A DNA stretch of 64,000 nt from Amia ocellicauda. Taxonomy: Eukaryota > Chordata > Actinopteri > Amiiformes > Amiidae. Within the stretch, counting starts at the first letter, position 1; each line of letters begins with the position of its first letter. The stretch lies in NCBI RefSeq assembly GCF_036373705.1, contig NC_089863.1, forward strand, positions 26,207,727 to 26,271,726, written 5' to 3'. The translations under genes were made by a program, and so were the position numbers. The notes under the pieces were generated by a model. That model had not been told where the DNA came from. It saw only the letters and a program-made list of their open reading frames with translations, and searched no databases. Shown here piece by piece: positions 54,352 through 62,935 of this stretch.

Positions 54352-55016
54352 AACACACACACACTGACACACACACACACAGACACACACACACACTGAC
54401 ACACACACACACAGACACACACACACACACACTGACACACACACACACACACAGACACAGACACAGCTTAGTTTTAAGCGGAGAAGTAAACAAAACTACG
54501 AATCTCCTACTAGATTCTGCAATTCACACTGGTGCGACCACGGATATTTTTTTTTGTTTCGCTGGACAGACAAGTGGTTGTACACCCTGTAGGGTATGGA
54601 TGATTCAATAAGAATATGTAAACAAAAAAACACTTGTTTATTTAGCTTATTTGTTACTGGGTTTCCCATAACTGGAGGAGATGGTGTTCACTGGTGGTGC
54701 CACTTCCTGAAAGTCCTCCCCGCGATAGATTGCGGTCAAAATTGTTAAAGATCCAGTGCTGGGTACGAAGGAGGACATTTATCAGCACCTCTCAAGGCAA
54801 TGTAGGTCTCAAGGTATCTTCTGGTTCACCCCACAGACCTCTGACTCAAGGAGGGATGCCGTGATTGCATCCAATGACACCCGCCCCCCATCCCATTTCC
54901 ACTTACGAGATGCTGCTCTTGAGTTTGTGCACCAGCATGTTGGGCTCCGTGTCGCCCTCCCCCGCCGCCAGCGCGCCCCGCTTCGAGCTCACCGACCGAG
55001 GCCTGTCGTCCGCCAT
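47334..55016 (-). CDS. rfx5: Regulatory factor X5, DNA-binding subunit of the MHC class II enhanceosome
   Basis: RFX5 pairs with RFXANK and RFXAP, binds the X box of MHC class II promoters and recruits CIITA (family knowledge). Nine coding exons sum to 629 codons including TAG with all phases consistent; human RFX5 has 616 residues. In order: an N-terminal oligomerisation helix ([17 protein letters not shown], about 53-70); the RFX winged-helix domain (about 85-170: [56 protein letters not shown]); MPLLPNLDL, which keeps the PxLPxL motif known to dock the ankyrin repeats of RFXANK; a helical block ([17 protein letters not shown]); NMILPT; and an AT-hook-like KRKRGRPRK at about 431-439. The start ATG has context GCCATGG. 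One intron is of the minor AT-AC class. Confidence 0.96.
48463..48557 (-). CDS. rfx5: rfx5 coding exon 8
   Basis: Residues 249-280, [20 protein letters not shown] and [11 protein letters not shown] linker of low complexity, placed by splice sites and phase more than by homology. Confidence 0.85.
48673..49858 (+). mobile_element. Tc1-like transposon 2 with long inverted repeats
   Basis: The left terminus CAGTTAGGTCCATTAATATT with TTTGGACAGTGACACAA is a well-known fish Tc1 end. About 48770-48880 is the inverse of about 49690-49800 (agcatcaccagggaagaaac), so the inverted repeats are 150 bases or more. The plus strand keeps transposase scraps ([20 protein letters not shown]; an out-of-frame Asp-Glu block 'gacctgaatcccattgagca'). 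The outermost right terminus is missing. Confidence 0.88.
49022..49436 (+). pseudogene. Tc1 transposase relic 2
   Basis: Two overlapping broken frames. One carries [20 protein letters not shown] around the first catalytic Asp; the other has FAKKHLKN. Multiple frameshifts. Confidence 0.8.
50447..50645 (-). CDS. rfx5: rfx5 coding exon 7
   Basis: Residues 183-249, [40 protein letters not shown] and [15 protein letters not shown]. The donor GTCAGC is weak but keeps phase 1 with exon 8. Confidence 0.93.
50715..50955. repeat. 37-bp minisatellite
   Basis: Unit 'tctacactgccatttgatcc' plus 'ggatcagtggtgttgtg'. Starts at 50808, 50845, 50883 and 50920, with degraded units before; lies in rfx5 intron 6. 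Confidence 0.85.
51218..51296 (-). CDS. rfx5: rfx5 coding exon 6, end of DNA-binding domain
   Basis: Residues 156-182, [20 protein letters not shown] then DLKNDP. Contains the RFXANK-docking motif PLLPNL. Confidence 0.93.
51297..51410 (-). other. Minor-class (U12, AT-AC) intron of rfx5
   Basis: A 114-base intron with 5' end ATATCCTTTG (exact U12 AT-AC donor), branch-point TCCTTAAC at 51310-51317 and 3' end TTCCAC, with the branch A about 14 bases from the acceptor. No GT-AG pair here restores the frame, whereas AT-AC splicing gives the invariant [11 protein letters not shown]. It separates the two halves of the DNA-contacting wing. Confidence 0.92.
51411..51527 (-). CDS. rfx5: rfx5 coding exon 5, DNA-binding domain
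   Basis: Residues 117-156, [20 protein letters not shown] and [17 protein letters not shown]. It ends before a U12-type donor ATATCCTTT. Confidence 0.93.
51770..51892 (-). CDS. rfx5: rfx5 coding exon 4, start of DNA-binding domain
   Basis: Residues 76-117, [20 protein letters not shown] and VYETYR. The acceptor could instead be three bases earlier (51895), adding one Ser. Confidence 0.93.
52162..52244 (-). CDS. rfx5: rfx5 coding exon 3
   Basis: Residues 49-76, [20 protein letters not shown] then GPSAGEK, the oligomerisation segment. Confidence 0.95.
52337..52370 (-). CDS. rfx5: rfx5 coding exon 2
   Basis: Residues 37-48, [12 protein letters not shown] 34-base exon that fits phase on both sides; it aligns with KAVQNKVEGIL of human RFX5. 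Confidence 0.9.
52845..53711 (+). mobile_element. Tc1-like transposon 3, internally deleted
   Basis: Inverted termini 'cagacgggtgacaaatgaaa' and the inverse of 'tttaatttgtcacccgtctg', about 865 bases. The plus strand encodes pieces of transposase: [46 protein letters not shown] and [20 protein letters not shown] with the last two catalytic acidic residues. The first catalytic Asp region is deleted and frames are broken. Confidence 0.92.
53044..53680 (+). pseudogene. Tc1 transposase relic 3
   Basis: Two frames (53044-53400 and 53342-53860) together cover the catalytic core after the deletion, with a frameshift near the DDNAHPQ block. Not functional. Confidence 0.85.
54300..54465. repeat. (CA)n/CTGACA microsatellite
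   Basis: CACACA runs broken by TGACAC and CAGACA, 165 bases. Confidence 0.95.
54907..55016 (-). CDS. rfx5: rfx5 coding exon 1
   Basis: Residues 1-37, [20 protein letters not shown], ending [11 protein letters not shown]. About 63 bases of 5'UTR precede the ATG in this exon (acceptor ctgtag at 55080). Donor GTAAGT. Confidence 0.92.
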
Positions 55017-55079
55017 GGCTGCCCCCCGTCACCGCCGAAACCAGCATCCAGGGGTCCCCGCCGCCTGCCTGAGAGGTTC

Positions 55080-55979
55080 CTACAGCTGGAGAGGGGAAAC
55101 GGACGGTGAAACATCGCAATATTGTCCCAATTTCCCCGACTGATTCCATCAGCGAATTAGAAATACTAAAGTGTGTGTGTGATTATGGATGGGGGGGCTT
55201 TCCAAATTTTAATCGGTGGAAAACTAATCTGCTCGCTTCAGATGGTCCCAGAGGAATCTCTTAACTTAGAAGAGACTTCCGATGGCCCCACGCCAAGCAC
55301 TGCCTGCTTTAGACCGAGAGAATATCATCCGATCCTATTTTGGAAACGATGACATGAATGGCTATTTCTGCTACTGATCAGAAACATTTTACGAGGCGTC
55401 ATGCACGAGAAAATAAAAAAAATCAATAACTAGTTCCCATTAGATAGACAGTTTCAGACGACTAGAATCAATCTGCAGCCTGGCTGGGTCATTCAGCATA
55501 ACTAGTTTGATTACGGTTGAACTGGCAGGAAGTGATAGATAATGGAAATATCTCAAATTGAGGCAGTGGCTGAAATCCACCCCCTACAAACTAGTTTATT
55601 TATTTATTATTATTACTTAGTCATATTTTACTAAGTCGGACCCCCTCTGCCACATTATTCTGTAACATTTGATTTCTCATGCTAGAGCAAAAAACGTTTT
55701 CAAAGTTCTTATATTACCACAAAAAAAAAACACAACTAACTTTGAAAATGAAAAATATCACACGGGTCGAACGCTTTCTGGTCCAGGTCAAACAGGTGTG
55801 TGTTAACTTATGGTTGTTCGGTTCCTTTTTCATTTTGGAAACTTTATTTTATTTATTTATTGCTTTATTTTTATTTGTATTTTTTAACAGAAAACAGCCT
55901 AGAAATCGAAAGACAACCCACGCAACGGCCACGCCCACTACAGCCACATCCCTCTCCTGACACTTCCTTCAAACAGCTA
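55080..55979 (-). other. rfx5 5' intron
   Basis: No coding signal or repeat recognised. It lies between the ATG exon acceptor and the promoter-like sequences. Confidence 0.4.
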
Positions 55980-56060
55980 GAACAGGGATCGAATTACAGT
56001 ATGACGTCATCGACGCGAACTACAGAAACTCTGACGTAAGCGACGTGACGTCAGGTCCCG
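55980..56060 (-). promoter_or_regulatory. Cluster of three CRE sites upstream of rfx5
   Basis: TGACGTCA at 56002-56009, TGACGTAA at 56032-56039 and TGACGTCA at 56046-56053, with a GC-box-like word (GGGCGTGG, minus) near 55925. This is about 1 kb upstream of the coding start, so it is either the core promoter or an element next to it. Confidence 0.55.
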
Positions 56061-56699
56061 TACTCCCCCGAGCAATGGCGCGGATTTAATATGACACCGG
56101 CACAAGCCCGGCTCCGTTACAGCAGTCCTTATATAGCCAGGCGGCCGGGCATGTCCTGAATACCGACACACACACGTGTACTGTCCCACCCCGGCAGGAA
56201 GCGGTGCCTTGGTGGCCCCCCACCACCCCCTCAAGTTCAACCAGCCATTTTTGGGGGAAATAAAAAGCTAGAGCTCATGAGTCAGGTTACGCACTTGCAC
56301 GTCGGTTCCCGTCTGCGATACGTTTAAGGTGGTGCAGCACAACTTTTTCCCAGCATGTGTCTGTGTGGGACCTGCAGCAAAGTGTGCCACGGCCAGGACC
56401 ACATGCGGGATTAGACTCTGTGCCCCGCCCCGGCTCGGTTCGTCTGATTAACACATTTAAACCAGTTTGCCCCCTTGCATTCACACTAAACCCACCGTTG
56501 TACCCGCTGACGCTAGACGAGCCCAATGCAATGAGCCCCGTCCAGCAGCGAGTGCTGGCTGTCAGGTCCGCTTCAGCCGCGCTTCTCTCCCGCCACTGTA
56601 ACTTTCATAACTGCGCGTCTGAAAGCTGCTTTTACACAAAACACGTGTTTTATCACCACCACATTATTGTATTTTAGATTTGGCAGAAAAGAAAAAAGA

Positions 56700-57000
56700 A
56701 AGTACCTGACTCAAAGCTAGTGAACACTGCAAAAATCCCCTTTCGCTTTTTTTGTGATTGGACGCCTGCGTGGTGTCTGCCTGACTACTGAGTAAGCGCG
56801 ATTCCCATTGGCTGCCGCTTGCTAGTCTGCTCGGATACAGAGCGCTGCTTTAAAGCCATTGGTCGGCGGGTATTATTTTTCTCTGACGCTTTATTGTGAT
56901 TGGGCCGCCGCCGCTGATCTGCCCAGTAACTGAGCCCGGGGATCACCCGGCGTAATCTGCCTAGTAACGGGGCGCTGATTGGCCGGTGGAAACGGGAAGG
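56700..57000 (-). promoter_or_regulatory. Candidate rfx5 promoter with five CCAAT boxes
   Basis: ATTGG on the plus strand (CCAAT in rfx5 sense) at 56757, 56807, 56858, 56899 and 56978. RFX half-site-like CCAGTAAC and CCTAGTAAC lie at 56923-56930 and 56960-56968. GAGTCAG before GTACTT at 56702-56704 could be the donor of a 5' non-coding exon. Confidence 0.5.
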
Positions 57001-57194
57001 GTTCTTGTGTGTTCGAGCTCAAGGTTTACTGCGCGGACAAATTTAAAGGCAACGATTTCATTTTGAATTTCAGACACGGACGACATAGTCGTTTAGTAAG
57101 TAAACATGTTAAAATTCCCGTTGCTTTGGACTTTTAGAGAAAATATGTGATATTTAAGGGAAGTGCCGAGCTGACAAGCAATGACAACACCACA

Positions 57195-58114
57195 GAATTA
57201 TGACGGCATTCTTCCATTTTATTTCAGCATTCATTTCACAAATGGTCACAATATATTAGGATAGGGGTCCCAGTCCTGCAAGTTTTCCAGATCTCCTTAA
57301 ATCAGTGGTTCCCATTCTTGTCCCAGAGAAGTCTCTAACCTGCTGTTCTCAGTTACTTAATTGAACCCTTAATTGATCTAATAATTTTCTAAATGAGAGC
57401 CTTTTAATTACTTTAAACAGTAGAGGTTTTAAGTATAGAATTGTATAAAGAACCAACTCTTATTACAAAATGTAAAAGTCAAATCTAAGCAGATTGTTAC
57501 TCCAATTAAGGTTCAATTAAGCAATTAAATGAGCTTGGTTGGAACAAAAACAAGCAGGATAGGGGCTCCTCCAGGTCCGGGGCTGAGGAGCAGCGAGACA
57601 GGATTGTTTTGTGGTAGATTATATAATGTGTAATACAGGAAGTGCTGATGTCAAGATTGGGACAATGGCTCAGAATGTGTGAATGATACAAATGGCAACA
57701 AGGGACATATTTAAGGGAATGTTTTAAATCAAAAGGATAAAAGTATAAGCGGGTACCGACCATGATTGAAAGCTTTAAAGCAGGCCGTTTTTCACGATTT
57801 TACTCCGATTTAAAGAATCCTGAGCTGAATCACAGATTTGCGTCATTAAACCGCTGTGATTGGTCCTAGCTCCTTAAACAGAGGGAGCAATCTGCACTGA
57901 ACTATAACATTCCCTGAGCAGTTTGAAAGCCACAGCTTTTTAAGCAGGGAAAATTACAAAAAATGTTATATATGCAAATCAGCGATTTCAGCAAAGCGAA
58001 TCATCCCAAGGAGAAGGACTGGGGAGGTCCCTAGTCATAAAAGTAGCCCTTGAAGCAGGAAGTGGAATGTGATCAGCCAACACCCACCCACCCTTCACCC
58101 CGCCCCCCCGAGGC
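57195..58114 (-). other. Probable 3'UTR of selenbp1
   Basis: Follows the selenbp1 stop; an AATAAA on the minus strand at 57218-57223 is a possible end. Includes the MITE copy at 57.26-57.6 kb. The boundary is inferred. Confidence 0.35.
57260..57600. mobile_element. hAT-like MITE copy
   Basis: Left part 'aggggtcccagtcctgcaag' and right part 'ataggggctcctccaggtcc', with 'acttaattgaacccttaatt' and 'aaggttcaattaagcaatta' inside. Imperfect termini. Confidence 0.65.
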
Positions 58115-58277
58115 TCAGAGCCAGATGTCGGAGGTGCAGTCGCCCCCAGGATAGCGGACTTCATGGGCCAGAGCCGGACCCTCGGGCTCCCGGCCGAAAT
58201 CCACCAGGAAATTCTCATTGAGCTTCAGCCCACCCTTGTCTGTGTTCACGTCAATCTGGAGCATAACGGAGCCCTCC
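58115..58277 (-). CDS. selenbp1: selenbp1 terminal coding exon
   Basis: [40 protein letters not shown] and [12 protein letters not shown], then TGA at 58115-58117. The pyrimidine tract of its acceptor is a CT microsatellite. Confidence 0.96.
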
Positions 58278-61200
58278 CTGGAGAGAGAGAGGGAGTGAGA
58301 GAGATTTTAGTGTGTATGATATTCATTCCAATTTATCTTGTCATGTTAGGTTTGTCTTGTTTGTATATTACATTTGTATCTGCTTTGGCAATACTGTGAT
58401 TTGGTCATGCCAAAAAAGCACCTTTGAATTTGAGAGAGAGAGAGAGAGAGAGTGAAACAGGAGAGAGAGAGATGACATCGCACTGAAGAGCCAAATAACC
58501 CAGAGAGAGGGAGGTGGAGTCAATGAAAAGGAACTGACTGAGCTGTTGCAAGATCAAGAAAACATCTTAAAGACGCACACGCATGTTCACACTGGCGAGA
58601 CGAGATAAGAATCACACGCGGTCCTGTAATCAGAGCGGCTTCTTCCTGCCTGACAACCATATATGGCCAACCTCGAGGTCTAGTATGATGCATCAGCCCA
58701 AAACTGCTGGCTGAAACCGGTTCTTATCAGAGGCTGTTCTTGCGAGCTGAACTGCGGCACAGTAACACAAATCTCACCGACACAGACGCGCATGGAAAGC
58801 TCAGACTCAAACCTCGAGTCAGATTTCACATTCGTTTTTTTTTTTTTTTTGGTGGCGTCCATCTACGACTGAGACGTTTTGATTCCGCCCCAACATGGTT
58901 CTGTACTTCACCTCAGAAGGAAAGTGTACCGCGTGTGGGACGAGCTGGCTGGCCCTTTGCTTCGACACCATAGCAAGTGCCGATGCCGTTCAGAGAGCAT
59001 ACAGACACTCCTATGTTTCTTAGGCCGGGAAGTTGTTCGGCTCTCCGACATCTCCCCTGCGCTCCCATTCATCGTCCTCTCCCTGTGCCAACACTGTGTT
59101 TAGTCCCGGCCCTCCACCCCCCCAAAACAGGGGTCTCAAACTCAATCCCTGGAGGGCCATGTGTTTGCTGGTCCTCAATGACTTAATTGGTCTAATTAAT
59201 CAATTAGCTAGATACATTTAAACACCTGTCCAGGCCCCGGGATATTTTATAAGCAACCGTACCCAATGCACGTTGAGACCATCAACTGTTAAATACCTCG
59301 CAATATAGTTTTTAAAAATGCCAAATTGAATACTTAATTAGACAATTAAGTAATTGAGGACTCAGTTGGAACAAAAACCAGCATAAACATGGCCCTCCAG
59401 GGATTGAGTTTGAGACCCCTGCTCTAATATGTAATTCCGAACTGTTAATTGCATCTTTCAAAGGCAGATTGTGTATATGCAGTATAAATGTTTATATGTA
59501 CTGTATTGGCCTGAATATAAGTAAAACAAATAAATTAAAAAAAAAAAAAAAAAACTTTGAAATAAAATAAAATATATTCTATCCTTCACAGACCACAGAG
59601 TAAAGACCAGGCTGCTGCTGAACGGACAAAACTGTGCATTCAGTGAAATGCTTGCTTCAGAAAACCTACCTGCAGAGATCGAAAAAGAGTCAAATATCAA
59701 AAGGGATTGAGAAGAAGTTTATGATACAAATCTTAAGATCGGGGTAGTGAAGCTGAAAGCATCAAATAGTTGTCGTGTTGCTAAAATCACTGAAAGCAGA
59801 TATTATACAATGGCGTGGGAAAACCAAACAAAAACAAAAAAACAGCTGCTTAAAAAAATGCATGGCCTCATGGGAAATCCTTTCATTGGACCTAAAAGCT
59901 GTGTTTTTGTGTGATATTACCATATGGGAATACAAACCTAGATTTTTGGCTTCACAGCTTCAATTCTAGACCACCTCGGGCCAATACGGTAATATACAAA
60001 TGCAAATATATAAAACAGAGTCGGGAACAAAATGCCCGGGGGACCCACTTGATGAGGTCCGGGTAAAACTGCCGGTCCCAGCCGCTGTACAGAGAGGTGG
60101 TGACGTACAGCCGCTTCCCGTCCAGGCTCAGCTGAATCATCTGTGGACCCCCGCGGACCCTCTTCCCCTGCGAGAGAGAGAGAGCCACAGTCAGCCCAGC
60201 GCACGCTCAAGGAGATTAAGTTCTGGTCTCCATACATTTATTTTAGCTATCACGTCTCTTAAGGATTTTACAAATATGGGTGATTTAGTTTTATTTGGGG
60301 ACAATACGCTGAAAGCGTGTATATATTATTTTCGGATTTTTGTTTTATTGTACGCTTGAAAAGAGTGTTTTGGCTCAAGTGACTTCCTGGTTAAATAAAG
60401 GATAAACAAAACCCTTCTCCGTATCTTCAGAGAGCTGGACAACCCGAAGGACAGAATCCAATTCAAATACAAGATCTTTACTGAACCAAGCCCCCTCCTG
60501 AGGTTAACCGTGGGCATGGAGAGCAGGGGGTGATGGGAAAATGGAAGGTGTCACTTTACGCAAAGAGTGGTGGGGGGCCGCAACACACATCTCCAGAAGG
60601 TGCGCAAGATAATGAAGCGGCAATTTCATAAGAGCAGATCCATTCCACAGTGTGCCTACAGGAATATATGCACCCAGTTTCCTAGAGTTAAGCTGCAAAA
60701 ATTAATCTGTATAAATTGATATCCTGAGACTTTAAGATTAGACACTGCCCCCTACTGTACAGGCATAATCATAGCAGAGGAGGATGAGCGTCTAACCTGA
60801 GAGATCTATGACCAGGCTGATTTTTATTATGTTTTTCATGAGTGTGTAAATATAAAAAATGTGTTCAAATGTTTTAATGTTTGCCCTTCTGCATGCAGTT
60901 CCTACCTTCACCACAAGGGGCGCCGGCTGACTCTCAAGCTCGGTGTCCTGCAGCACTCTGACGGGGCTGTCGTTCAGGATGCTGCCGCCCAGGAAGACCT
61001 GAGACACGCCGACACATTCGAGACGCTCATTTTGATTCATACACTGATACCAGTGAAAACATGTCCTCACTATTCTTACACCAGCTCGCTGCCTTGCCCG
61101 CTCTCGCCCCTGCCCCTTACCTGCCCCACCAGTTTGGGGTGCCTGGTGTCGGTGATGTCATACTGGCGGATGTCTCCGTGCAGCCAGTTACTGAAGAACA

Positions 61201-62447
61201 GGAAGCGGTCGTCCAAAGAGATCAGGATGTCCGTGATCAGACCTGGGGGGGCACAGACACAGCTGGTTAAAACGCAGAGTTATCAGGATTGGAAGCCAAG
61301 GTTGGAATCCCAGGAGTGGAGAACTGGTCCAATACGCCCACAAGGCCCCCACGGACACAATCTCTTTCGCTCCCACGACAGACTAAACAACCCCCCCACC
61401 TTCTCTCTCTTCCACTCTTCCTCCCCCTCTCTCACCGGCCTCTCCCCCTCTCATCCTCAGTGCCTCAGCCCTGTCTCTCTCCCAGACTTCCCAGCGGCTC
61501 ACCTGGCATCTCCGGCAGCATCCATCCCTCCACCTTCTTGCCAGGGACGCTGAGGACCTTCTCTGCCGCCCAGTCTCCCTTCTGGAGAAAAAAAAAAACA
61601 AAAAAAAAACAGCGCAGTCCTAACATCCAGGGTTCCTCCCCTCTAGGCCTTCATAAGACTTTACTGCAAACCCTGCTCCAGTAAAAACTGAACACACATC
61701 TGGACTGTCGGGCAACATGGTCCGCCCCTGCATGGAGGCCGGGCCACCCTGCTCAGCTACCGAATCACTTTTGTCGTCATTTTTGCCCTCTGCTTCGATG
61801 CTCCTTACCGGGGTCTTGTAGAAGCGGAAGACGCTGGAGTTGAGCGCACAGCCCACAAAGCCCTGCGGGGCGGCCGGGTTGTGCAGAAAGCGCACCTCCA
61901 GGGGGATGGCGCCCTCCTCGCCCAGGTCCAGGGTCTGCAGCTTCTTGTGCGTGGTCCAGTCCCACACGTGCAGCCGACGCCCGTAATGCCCTGCGGGAAA
62001 CGTGCACAAGCAGGTTTGGCAACAATTGTAGTCCTTGGAGGTTCAGCAGGGAATGGACCCAAGACACATCCCAGTGCCTAGTCCTAGCCCCGTCTCTGCT
62101 AGTAGATGGGCTATGTCTGGACTGTGAACCCGATTGTCACACAGATGTCCCCCTAATCTTCGCCAGCTCAAGTGGACAATAGAGGCTGCTAAATGACTGG
62201 AAGAGGGAAAGCCCAGGGTGCCACAGGAAGGGATCACAGGAAGGGATGCACGGGTGCCACTCACCGGCCTTGACGTCCTCTGGGTTGAAGCCGTTGGCCA
62301 GGGCCTTGGGGGCGCCCCACTCCGTGCTGATCATCACGTTGTGCCGCGGCTGGTACCAGAAATCGTAGCCGAAGGGGGCCGCCTCCCCCGGCAGCTCCCA
62401 GTTCCCGATCACCTCAAACGACTGCCCGTCCAACAGGACGAAGCCCC
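58115..62447 (-). CDS. selenbp1: Selenium-binding protein 1 / methanethiol oxidase (5' part beyond window)
   Basis: Oxidises methanethiol to formaldehyde, hydrogen sulfide and hydrogen peroxide in the cytosol (family knowledge). Seven exons encode about 313 C-terminal residues of a protein that has 472 in human, with consistent phases and a TGA stop after CTSDIWL. Recognised blocks: [107 protein letters not shown] and [16 protein letters not shown]. The N-terminal third, including the Cys-x-x-Cys, should lie right of the window. UGA is only the stop here; the family does not encode selenocysteine. Confidence 0.96.
58303..58432 (+). mobile_element. LINE 3' tail, copy D
   Basis: 'tgctttggcaatactgtgat', then TTGGTCATGCCAAAAAAGCACC and a TTGAATTTGA end. 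It has GA-repeat sequence on both sides and lies 25 bases upstream of the terminal selenbp1 exon. Confidence 0.75.
58433..58456. repeat. (GA)n microsatellite
   Basis: About ten GA units directly after the LINE tail. Confidence 0.95.
58457..60048 (-). other. selenbp1 last intron, remaining part
   Basis: Contains a T16 tract at about 58835, the MITE at 59128-59421 and an A18 tract at about 59537. No exon seen. Confidence 0.6.
59128..59421. mobile_element. hAT-like MITE, complete, perfect 34-bp termini
   Basis: 294 bases, beginning CAGGGGTCTCAAACTCAATC and ending with its exact inverse over 34 bases. The CAGGGGTC start suits hAT elements, but no clean 8-bp target duplication is visible. No coding capacity. 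Interior words TTAATTGGTC, AATTAATCAATTAG and CAATTAAGTAATTGAG are shared with the other fragments listed. Confidence 0.88.
60049..60167 (-). CDS. selenbp1: selenbp1 exon
   Basis: [20 protein letters not shown] and [19 protein letters not shown]. Donor GTGGGT. Confidence 0.96.
60168..60905 (-). other. selenbp1 intron
   Basis: 738 bases; no exon or recognised element. Confidence 0.5.
60906..60998 (-). CDS. selenbp1: selenbp1 exon
   Basis: [20 protein letters not shown] and SQPAPLVVK. Thirty-one codons, phase 0 at both ends. Confidence 0.95.
61121..61242 (-). CDS. selenbp1: selenbp1 exon
   Basis: [20 protein letters not shown] and [20 protein letters not shown]. Confidence 0.96.
61503..61581 (-). 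CDS. selenbp1: selenbp1 exon
   Basis: [20 protein letters not shown] and MLPEMP. Confidence 0.95.
61809..61990 (-). CDS. selenbp1: selenbp1 exon
   Basis: [40 protein letters not shown] and [10 protein letters not shown]. Confidence 0.96.
62265..62447 (-). CDS. selenbp1: selenbp1 exon (first in window)
   Basis: [20 protein letters not shown] and [20 protein letters not shown]. Acceptor ctctcccag; donor GTGAGT. Confidence 0.96.
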
Positions 62448-62935
62448 CTGGGAGAGAGCGACAGAGCAACTTTTTTTTTTTTAGTTGTTAATAAAAGGAC
62501 TAAAAGTAAACACCATCAATATATACAGCGTTTTTTTGGGGTTTTTTTTTTGTCATTTTTGAGATTAACCCCCAGGTTCCTCCTCTTCCTGTTTCCCCCC
62601 CCACCCCCCCCGACACAGCACACACCCTCCCACTACCACACCACCTCTGCTGAAAACTATGAAAATCATGCACAAGAGTATAAAATGCAAAAATCGACCT
62701 TCACTCTAGAAAATTAAAAAACGCAGCATCACCACAACATCACGAACACCGTGGCCCTGCAACTTGTTCAGAAACCCTGTTCGAAATCGGTGTTCGAAAG
62801 TGAATGATACAGAACATATAAAACAACCCTCAGTAAAACGAACATCTAAAGAATTAAAAAGAATGTGGCACCAGCCGAGTACAATCCAAAAAAAGATTAA
62901 CAAACATCTCCTCAGAGTCTTGACTGGCAGCTGGA
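62448..62935 (-). other. selenbp1 intron, repeat-poor part
   Basis: T-rich and C-rich short tracts at 62470-62620; no exon recognised. Confidence 0.5.

Larger units (their letters stand above)
52371..54906 (-). other. rfx5 intron 1
   Basis: Contains Tc1-like element 3 and a CA/CAGA microsatellite; otherwise AT-rich with no exon recognised. Confidence 0.65.

Noticed and set aside
58115..58117. TGA in selenbp1 as a selenocysteine codon
   Set aside because: The family ends at this position (CTSDIW-hydrophobic-stop) and is not known to encode selenocysteine; I saw no SECIS-like element.
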